From an uncultured Eubacteriales bacterium (GTDB lineage: Bacteria; Bacillota; Clostridia; Monoglobales; UMGS1388), in assembly GCA_900551345.1 (NCBI GenBank), contig URVP01000101.1, forward strand, positions 1 through 5,820: a stretch of 5,820 bases of DNA, given 5' to 3'. The translations under genes were made by a program, and so were the position numbers. Shown piece by piece: positions 1 to 4,211 of this stretch. Positions within the stretch are counted from its first letter, which is position 1. Every line of letters starts with the position of its first letter. The notes below the pieces were generated by a model. It was given only the letters and a program-made list of their open reading frames with translations. It ran no database searches and was not told the origin of the DNA.

Positions 1-634
1 GCTCTGATGTATACGGATAGCTGTAAAAATGAACAGCTTCCAGTTCAACGCCTCTTTTGGCAATCATATATCCTGCAACCGGACTGTCGATACCACCGGA
101 TAAAAGCAGTGTAGCTTTACCGTTTGAGCCTGTAGGCATGCCACCCACTCCGGGTATCTTATTAAGATAAACATATGCACCAAAGTCACGGATTTCAACC
201 TTAACAAGAGTATCAGGATTATGAACATCAACTGTCAGCGAAGGATTTTCATCCAGTATTGCATCGCCTGTTTTAAGACATATTTCAGGTGATTTGAAAG
301 GAAACTTTTTGTCTGATCTTTTAGCTTCGACTTTAAAGCTTCCCTTTTTATCCTTCATCATCACGGCGGCAAGACTGCATATTTTGTCCATATCTTTCTC
401 GGTTACATTGGCTATGGCAACCGAAACAACACCGAAAACTTTGCTGACTTTTTGGGCAACTTCGTCTGTTAATTCCTCACTGCATTTTATATATATTGTT
501 GCCTGTGCTGAGCTGACAGATACACCCGGACCTACAGCTCTTTTAATATTTTTAACAAGACGGCTTTCGAATACCGGACGATTAAGCCCTTTTAATATAA
601 TTTCTCCATATTTTGCAAGTATAATTTTTTCCAC
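1..634 (-). CDS. thiI: tRNA 4-thiouridine sulfurtransferase ThiI, 5' part (cut by the window edge)
   Basis: ThiI adenylates U8 of tRNA and transfers sulfur to it, giving 4-thiouridine; in some bacteria it also serves thiamine synthesis. The window holds the first 211 codons. Residues 1-60 form the N-terminal ferredoxin-like region (KYGEIILKGLNRP at 8-20), and about 60-165 match a THUMP tRNA-binding domain. The family linker GGMPTGS (164-170) leads into the PP-loop ATP-binding motif SGGIDS (179-184), followed by PVAGYM. The catalytic cysteine region and any C-terminal rhodanese domain lie outside the window. The start is a GTG at 634-632, with AGGAGA 8 bases upstream and no in-frame ATG nearby. 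It lies 5 bases after the stop of the cysteine desulfurase gene, which is its expected sulfur donor. The family call is secure from the motifs; whether thiamine synthesis is also served cannot be judged here. Confidence 0.95.
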   Translation of the reverse strand, partial: MEKIILAKYGEIILKGLNRPVFESRLVKNIKRAVGPGVSVSSAQATIYIKCSEELTDEVAQKVSKVFGVVSVAIANVTEKDMDKICSLAAVMMKDKKGSFKVEAKRSDKKFPFKSPEICLKTGDAILDENPSLTVDVHNPDTLVKVEIRDFGAYVYLNKIPGVGGMPTGSNGKATLLLSGGIDSPVAGYMIAKRGVELEAVHFYSYPYTSE

Positions 635-639
635 TATGT

Positions 640-1764
640 TTATCTCCTGACCTTCATAATCTTTATCAATTTTTCTGCTTCCTCTTCTATTATGCCTCTT
701 GCTTCAATTATATCTTCAGCTTCCATATGGGGCGAAAAGCTGATTCTTATTGCAGCATCAATTAATTTATTGCTTACTCCCATGGCTGTAAGTACATGGC
801 TTAACTCGGGATGATTTGAAGCACATGCCGATCCGGATGATACATAAACACCCCTCATAGCAAGCGCATTAAGCAGCACTTCGGATTTCAATCCCTCAAA
901 TGCAACCGACATAATATACGGGGAGCAGTTTTCATCAGATAAAATTGTGCCTGTTTTTATTCTTCGCATTTCGTTGTTCAAAAGCTGAACTTTTTCATAA
1001 TTTTTTTGTGCATCAATAGAATCTACAGCTGCACCGAAGGAACAAATACCGGGTACATTTTCAGTTCCCGAGCGAAGATTACCTTCTTGTCCTCCTCCGA
1101 AAATAAGAGGTTTAATTTTGATTCCTTTTTTTACATACAAAGCTGCACAGCCTTTAAGTCCGCCAATTTTATGTGCTGAAATACTGATCATATCGGCGTT
1201 AATCTTTCCGGGGATTTTACAAAAGCCCTGGACATTATCAACATGAAAAAGAGCATTAGATTGTTCTTTAACAAGTTTGTATATGTCGTTAATCGGCTGG
1301 ATTGAGCCTACTTCGTTATTTACGCTCATAATACTGACAAGACGGGTTTTATCGTCAAGATATTGTTTAAGCTCATCAATATCAACTATGCCGTTTTCAT
1401 TGCAGCCAATGTATTTAACATCATATCCGTCTTTTTCCAAAGCTTTAAAAGCATTTAAAACGGACTTGTGTTCAATTTTTGTGGTGATAATCCGTCCTTT
1501 ATCACGCATTGCGGAAAGAGAGCCGAAAATAGCCGTATTGTTGCTTTCGCTGCCGCACGAAGTAAAATAAATGTCACCCGGCGATACAAATAAAGCCTTT
1601 GCTATTATTTCTCTGGCATTTTTAACCGCCTTTTCAGCGTTAAATCCTATCGTATGCCTTGAAGATGGATTTCCAAAATTTATTTCAAAAGTTTCCTCAG
1701 CAGCTTCTACGGCGGCTGAAGAAGGCTTGGTAGTTGATGCATTGTCTAAATATATGCACTTCAA
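640..1764 (-). CDS. nifS: Cysteine desulfurase (NifS/IscS class), probable sulfur donor to ThiI
   Basis: A PLP-dependent class V aminotransferase-fold enzyme that turns L-cysteine into alanine plus an enzyme-bound persulfide. Numbered from the TTG at 1764 (374 aa, normal for the family): YLDNASTTKP at 5-14, GNPSSRH at 31-37, the cofactor-stacking His99 in the EHKSVLN motif, VNNEVGSIQP at 148-157, Asp176 and Gln179 in HVDNVQ, the PLP lysine Lys199 in SAHKIGG, GGGQEGNLRSGTEN at 223-236, and the catalytic Cys314 in SSGSACAS. All key residues are present. The open frame reaches a TTG at 1773, but AAGGAG (1774-1779) would touch that codon. The TTG at 1764 has 9-base spacing and gives the usual MKCIYLDN start, so it is preferred. 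thiI follows after 5 bases, as in the nifZ-thiI pair of Bacillus. This suggests a dedicated tRNA-thiolation desulfurase rather than a general Fe-S cluster enzyme (inference). The exact symbol (nifS, nifZ, iscS) is uncertain. Confidence 0.94.
   Translation of the reverse strand: MKCIYLDNASTTKPSSAAVEAAEETFEINFGNPSSRHTIGFNAEKAVKNAREIIAKALFVSPGDIYFTSCGSESNNTAIFGSLSAMRDKGRIITTKIEHKSVLNAFKALEKDGYDVKYIGCNENGIVDIDELKQYLDDKTRLVSIMSVNNEVGSIQPINDIYKLVKEQSNALFHVDNVQGFCKIPGKINADMISISAHKIGGLKGCAALYVKKGIKIKPLIFGGGQEGNLRSGTENVPGICSFGAAVDSIDAQKNYEKVQLLNNEMRRIKTGTILSDENCSPYIMSVAFEGLKSEVLLNALAMRGVYVSSGSACASNHPELSHVLTAMGVSNKLIDAAIRISFSPHMEAEDIIEARGIIEEEAEKLIKIMKVRR
643..648 (-). promoter_or_regulatory. Ribosome binding site of thiI inside the end of the desulfurase gene
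   Basis: On the minus strand this reads AGGAGA, 8 bases before the GTG at 634. It covers the last two sense codons (Arg-Arg) of the upstream desulfurase, whose TAA stop is at 642-640. Ribosomes finishing the desulfurase would sit on the thiI start signal, so translational coupling of the two genes is likely (inference). This site decides the GTG start of thiI. Confidence 0.75.
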
Positions 1765-1773
1765 CCGAAACAA

Positions 1774-1779
1774 CTCCTT
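1774..1779 (-). promoter_or_regulatory. Ribosome binding site of the cysteine desulfurase gene
   Basis: The minus strand reads AAGGAG here. It directly abuts a TTG at 1773-1771, which is too close to serve as the start, and lies 9 bases before the TTG at 1764-1762. No in-frame ATG exists near the expected N-terminus, so the gene appears to use a TTG start. Confidence 0.7.
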
Positions 1780-1784
1780 TTATT

Positions 1785-1829
1785 TCTTAAAAACAAACAG
1801 GTTTGTCCCATTTCTCAATGAAACAAACC
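1785..1829 (-). terminator. Hairpin with T-rich tail between yebC and the desulfurase gene (terminator or attenuator)
   Basis: On the minus strand, GGTTTGTTTCAT (1829-1818) pairs with ATGGGACAAACC (1811-1800). This makes a 12-bp stem with two G-T pairs around a 6-base loop, followed by TGTTTGTTTTT (1799-1789). The layout is that of an intrinsic terminator for the transcript coming from yebC, starting 10 bases after the yebC stop. The tail ends about 10 bases before the desulfurase ribosome binding site, and I see no convincing promoter in the gap. It may therefore act as a partial terminator or attenuator for nifS-thiI. The stem is AT-rich, so its strength is uncertain. Confidence 0.55.
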
Positions 1830-1839
1830 ACGCATTTAA

Positions 1840-2565
1840 TTATTCTTCCCAGTTGTGCCATACATTCTGGACATCATCATTGTCTTCCAGCATATCTATA
1901 AGCCTGTTCATATTTGAAATGTCCTTCTCATCGGTAAGGGTAACGGTTGTCTGTGGAACATATTGAACCTCAGCCTCTGTAAACTCATAACCCTTTTTAT
2001 CAAGAACATCATATACAGCGGAAAAGTCATTGGGTTCGGTAACAATTTCAAAATAGTTTTCTTCAGCACTGAAATCAGATGCACCTGCATCAAGCGCGTC
2101 CATCATAACCGTATCTTCATCCAATGAATCATTTCTCTCTATAACCATAATACCTTTTTTATCAAACATAAAACCAACAGAACCGGTCTGTCCCAAGTTA
2201 CCGCCGTTCTTATCAAAATAATGACGCATATCAGCTGCTGTTCTGTTTTTGTTATCTGTCATAGCTTCAACCATTACAGCTACGCCGCTGGGACCGTAAC
2301 CTTCATAAGTAATCTCCTCATAGGAGGCACCGCCGGCTTCGCCCGAGCCTTTCATTATGCTCCTTTTTATGTTCTCATTAGGCAGGTTGTTAGCCTTAGC
2401 TTTAGCGATAGCATCACGAAGTTTTGAGTTTGAATCCGGATCCGGACCGCCTTCTCTTACTGCTACGATAATATCACGAGCAATTTTGGTAAAAATTTTA
2501 CCTCTCTGAGCATCTGTTTTCTCTTTCTTTCTTTTAATCGTTGACCATTTGGAATGTCCTGACAT
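1840..2565 (-). CDS. yebC: YebC/TACO1-family protein (translation factor or transcriptional regulator)
   Basis: A cytoplasmic three-domain protein of 241 aa, the normal family length. It opens with the family signature MSGHSKWSTIKRKK (1-14). It continues through the helical first domain with RGKIFTKIARDI (21-32) and DPDSNSKLRDAIAKAKANNLP (42-62), and the motifs EGYGPSGVAVMVE (88-100), TDNKNRTAADMRH (103-115) and GSVGFMFDKKG (128-138). Members have been described both as DNA-binding regulators and as ribosome-associated factors helping translation of difficult (proline-rich) stretches. The MSGHSKW opening resembles the YebC1 branch rather than the YeeI/YebC2 branch, which starts differently. 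The ATG at 2565 has a perfect AGGAGG (2581-2576) with 10-base spacing. The gene follows the membrane-protein gene by 34 bases with no terminator between, so the two are probably co-transcribed. The family is certain; the molecular role in this organism is not. Confidence 0.95.
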   Translation of the reverse strand: MSGHSKWSTIKRKKEKTDAQRGKIFTKIARDIIVAVREGGPDPDSNSKLRDAIAKAKANNLPNENIKRSIMKGSGEAGGASYEEITYEGYGPSGVAVMVEAMTDNKNRTAADMRHYFDKNGGNLGQTGSVGFMFDKKGIMVIERNDSLDEDTVMMDALDAGASDFSAEENYFEIVTEPNDFSAVYDVLDKKGYEFTEAEVQYVPQTTVTLTDEKDISNMNRLIDMLEDNDDVQNVWHNWEE

Positions 2566-2599
2566 ATAAATATAACCTCCTGTAAAGACCGATATCAGC

Positions 2600-3208
2600 C
2601 TATTTTATCATATTTTTAAGTACCGTATATGCATTTTCATATCTTTTAAGGTCTTCTTCATCTGCATTTGTCGGAGTAACTCTTACACCTGCATAATATT
2701 CTCCTACGGTTACGCCCAAAATGTCCCTGTCATTTTCGTCAAGTTTAATATAGCCCGTGTCGCTTCCGTAGTCAGATATATCAGAAAATGTTCCGAAACT
2801 TTCTAAATATTCCGTCACATTATCTTTAAAAATTATAAGCTGATTTTGAGCTGTCATAAGATTTGCCTTAAGCTGATCTTCTGATGCCTGTTCAAGCTGA
2901 GGATTCATTGTTCCGGTTGTATAGTTGGAAAACTGTACAGAAATTATTTCAATAACCTTTTTTCCATCACCGTCCACATCAGTAATGTACTGAGAGTATT
3001 TATCAATAAAATTCTGACGGTATTCTTGATCAACCGTGACATCTGAAACCAACATGATTCTTAAATCGGCTGTTTCCTTGTTCAAACAGCTTATTAATGT
3101 TGTTACAATAGCTACAATCAGGCACACGATAACCAGAAAGTGACATTTGTAGTAGTACCAATAGTAGGATGTTTTTTCCCGAAAAGTCATTCCTTCTGTA
3201 TTGTTCAT
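2600..3208 (-). CDS. Hypothetical membrane-anchored extracytoplasmic protein
   Basis: I do not recognise a named family beyond a general likeness to clostridial proteins that start with a short aromatic cytoplasmic tail and one membrane helix. The 202-aa product has an aromatic cluster (YYWYYYK, 15-21), a hydrophobic segment at about 23-42, then an acidic, mostly soluble domain to the C-terminus. Residues 38-41 (Leu-Ile-Ser-Cys) fit a lipobox, so Cys41 could be lipidated. However, the 22-residue stretch before the hydrophobic segment is long for a lipoprotein signal, and a simple N-in membrane anchor is equally possible. The stretch ITDVDGDGKK (75-84) resembles a short acidic metal-binding loop but is not diagnostic. 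The ATG at 3208 has AAGGA (3223-3219) with 10-base spacing; a later ATG at residue 7 has its GAAGGA too close. A good promoter lies upstream, and yebC follows after 34 bases, suggesting an operon. Confidence 0.8.
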   Translation of the reverse strand: MNNTEGMTFREKTSYYWYYYKCHFLVIVCLIVAIVTTLISCLNKETADLRIMLVSDVTVDQEYRQNFIDKYSQYITDVDGDGKKVIEIISVQFSNYTTGTMNPQLEQASEDQLKANLMTAQNQLIIFKDNVTEYLESFGTFSDISDYGSDTGYIKLDENDRDILGVTVGEYYAGVRVTPTNADEEDLKRYENAYTVLKNMIK

Positions 3209-3292
3209 TGCTTATCAATCCTTAGTCGCACAACTGTTTCTCTATCTGTTTGTAATTTCTAAAGAAATACATTTCACAATTATAACAGAAGT

Positions 3293-3321
3293 ATTATAAC
3301 ACAACTGTAATTAATAATCAA
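3293..3321 (-). promoter_or_regulatory. Main promoter candidate for the membrane protein-yebC operon
   Basis: On the minus strand, TTGATT (3321-3316) and a perfect TATAAT (3298-3293) are separated by 17 bases, and the TATAAT is preceded by TGT, giving an extended -10. It faces the gene starting at 3208, with a predicted leader of roughly 75-80 bases. A second TGTTATAAT, with its TATAAT at 3284-3279, follows 8 bases later without a well-spaced -35 and could be an alternative start. Confidence 0.65.
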
Positions 3322-3373
3322 GCTTTTATTAATGCAAAAATTGCTGTTTCACATAATTAATCCGTTGCGTAAT

Positions 3374-3403
3374 ATTATAACAAAAAGAACACTATTGCAA
3401 CAA
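3374..3403 (-). promoter_or_regulatory. Second, upstream promoter candidate
   Basis: The minus strand reads TTGTTG (3403-3398), an 18-base spacer and TATAAT (3379-3374), again preceded by TGT. It points to the same membrane protein-yebC operon, with a leader of about 160 bases if used. AT-rich DNA gives such matches by chance, so confidence is lower. Confidence 0.4.
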
Positions 3404-3484
3404 AGTATGTGTATATAATTTTATCAGTCATAATGTGATTATATATATTTGTAAAAAGATTTTTCGCAGTTTATGAATCTACTT

Positions 3485-3530
3485 AAAATAAAAAGCCGTC
3501 TGAAAAAGGGTAAATCCTTTTCAGACGACT
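3485..3530 (-). terminator. Strong intrinsic terminator, minus strand
   Basis: On the minus strand, AGTCGTCTGAAAAGG (3530-3516) pairs with CCCTTTTTCAGACGGCT (3510-3494). The stem is nearly perfect at about 15 bp, with one bulged base, one G-T pair and a short loop, and the TTTTTATTTT tail runs to 3485. The plus strand has no T-run after the stem, so it works for leftward transcription. It insulates the promoter region on its left from the XRE remnants and element on its right. It starts 12 bases after the stop of a short open tail at 3542. Confidence 0.85.
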
Positions 3531-3541
3531 ACAATATAAAA

Positions 3542-3631
3542 TCAGCTCTGTCGGTTTATTGATCTGAACACTTCCAATAATTCAATTTTGGCAACATAGC
3601 CGCCTATTCTGTAACATAGAGATTTATTAAA
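3542..3631 (-). pseudogene. Possible 3' remnant of an unknown gene
   Basis: In one minus-strand frame the 30 codons from about 3634 to the TGA at 3544-3542 are open. They end in a plausible C-terminal peptide (GGYVAKIELLEVFRSINRQS), 11 bases before the terminator stem. The frame is out of phase with the XRE fragment to its right and has no start or ribosome binding site of its own. It may be the surviving tail of a chromosomal gene interrupted at about 3630, which would explain why a strong terminator lies here. I do not recognise the peptide, and 30 open codons can occur by chance. Confidence 0.25.
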
Positions 3632-3692
3632 GTTCGTTTTGTGACAACCCCTTTTTCGTCAACAAATCAAGTATACCGTCTTTCGTATCCAT
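3627..3692 (-). pseudogene. 5' fragment of an XRE-family regulator (21 codons)
   Basis: The ATG at 3692 opens a frame with the N-terminal helix of an XRE/Cro helix-turn-helix regulator (MDTKDGILDLLTKKGLSQNEL), and then stops at TAA (3629-3627). In intact relatives the GLSQ-x-EL motif is followed by alanine and the rest of helix 2 and the recognition helix; here those are missing. A GGTGA sequence (3702-3698) stands 5 bases before the ATG, and a well-formed promoter lies at 3714-3742, so the start looks genuine. The opening resembles XRE proteins that carry a C-terminal zinc-ribbon domain, but too little is left to say. The product would not bind DNA. The abrupt end suggests a recombination junction near 3630. 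Confidence 0.6.
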
Positions 3693-3713
3693 TAAAATCA
3701 CCACATTGTAAAT

Positions 3714-3742
3714 ATTATAATATGTGTTCATTCTATAAACAA
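3714..3742 (-). promoter_or_regulatory. Promoter of the short XRE fragment
   Basis: The minus strand shows TTGTTT (3742-3737), a 17-base spacer and a perfect TATAAT (3719-3714), 22 bases before the ATG at 3692. The -35 overlaps one arm of the hairpin at 3739-3761. It may still drive a short transcript that ends at the 3485-3530 terminator. Confidence 0.6.
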
Positions 3743-3761
3743 GCAACCCGCTGTTGCTTGT
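3739..3761 (-). terminator. Perfect 9-bp inverted repeat after the truncated XRE gene (weak terminator or operator)
   Basis: ACAAGCAAC (3739-3747) and GTTGCTTGT (3753-3761) form a perfect 9-bp stem with a 5-base loop, 5 bases after the stop codon of the upstream XRE remnant. On the minus strand only TTTAT follows, so it would be a weak terminator. Because it overlaps the -35 of the next promoter it could also be an operator read by an XRE-type repressor (inference). Confidence 0.45.
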
Positions 3762-3766
3762 ACAGG

Positions 3767-4177
3767 TTACTTTTTCTCTCGTGTCAAAACAGCTCCGACA
3801 ACTGAGCCAATCAAGACAATAGGTGCTACTCTGACGAACAACCACTCCAATGCGTGAAATTCTACTCCCATAACTGCGGTTTCAGGGTCATTGTAATCCC
3901 AACCCAAATATGGACTGTTCAGCACAAATAAGACAGCGAAAATAATTACGATCAACGCACACAATGTGATAAAACCCCAATGAAATATCTTTCGTCTCGT
4001 TGTTTTCCTTTTGGCAAGCTGAAGATTAATAACCTCCAACTTTTCGGAAATCACTTTTAAATCATCCGGCTTTGGCTCATCAATTGTTTCTCCGAGCAAA
4101 GTGCTTACAGGAGTTTCCAGTACTTCTGATAGGGCAATCAACATATCAGAATCAGGGACAGATAAGCCCGTTTCCCT
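3767..4177 (-). pseudogene. XRE-family regulator with C-terminal membrane domain, 5' end lost to the element insertion
   Basis: The frame running down to the TAA at 3769-3767 begins mid-domain with ETGLSVPDSDMLIALSEVLETPVSTLLGE. This matches the last helices of an XRE helix-turn-helix domain, where intact proteins normally read W-E-x-G-L-S-x-P-D. A hydrophilic linker follows, then two hydrophobic segments (about 23 and 20 residues, starting IFHWGF and WLFVRV) and a basic tail TREKK. The intact protein was therefore probably a membrane-tethered regulator. The expected Trp before Glu-Thr-Gly is Arg (AGG at 4177-4175), and an in-frame TAA comes two codons further upstream (4183-4181). The N-terminal half of the DNA-binding domain is absent and replaced by the recombinase side of the junction. 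An ATG at 4144 would give 125 aa, but it has no ribosome binding site and no recognition helix. I treat this as a disrupted gene. Confidence 0.75.
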
Positions 4178-4211
4178 TAGTTAAAGATATTGTTGGGTAT
4201 CTCAAGATGTG
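4165..4211. other. Probable attachment junction (left end of the integrated element)
   Basis: XRE-like coding sequence is recognisable up to about 4176 and is lost at once to the right, while the recombinase stop codon lies only 35 bases beyond. This is the usual place for an att site of a large serine recombinase. A GA dinucleotide (minus strand, 4174-4173) lies at the break; TnpX and TndX relatives are known to cross over at GA. AGATA and TATCT (4185-4189 and 4198-4202) form a small inverted repeat that could belong to an att half-site. The exact crossover cannot be fixed without the other end of the element. Confidence 0.5.

Larger units (their letters stand above)
3209..3484. other. AT-rich intergenic region with several minus-strand promoter candidates
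   Basis: No coding region is supported in either direction. The stretch is markedly AT-rich; one 60-base line (3361-3420) has 16 G or C. It contains three copies of TGTTATAAT on the minus strand, annotated separately as promoter candidates, and a leader of about 75 bases before the membrane-protein gene. I see no tRNA, riboswitch or repeat array. Confidence 0.6.

Noticed and set aside
294..650. Plus-strand open frame of 118 codons over thiI
   Set aside because: It lies opposite the thiI coding sequence, which has clear THUMP and PP-loop motifs; it has no recognisable motif of its own.
3430..3442. Short palindrome ATAAT-gtg-ATTAT as an operator
   Set aside because: Such short AT palindromes are expected by chance in a stretch this AT-rich, and it is far from the best promoter.
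3627..3845. A single 72-codon minus-strand gene
   Set aside because: Its first half overlaps the XRE remnant in another frame and has no motif. Only the part from the internal ATG at 3692, which has its own promoter and ribosome binding site, looks like a gene start.
3767..4144. A complete 125-aa membrane protein starting at the ATG at 4144
   Set aside because: There is no ribosome binding site, and the sequence upstream of the ATG still encodes XRE domain residues in the same frame; the ATG is an internal methionine of a truncated gene.
4185..4202. Hairpin after the recombinase as its terminator
   Set aside because: The stem is only 5 bp (AGATA/TATCT) and the following T-run is three bases; it is more likely part of an att site or chance.
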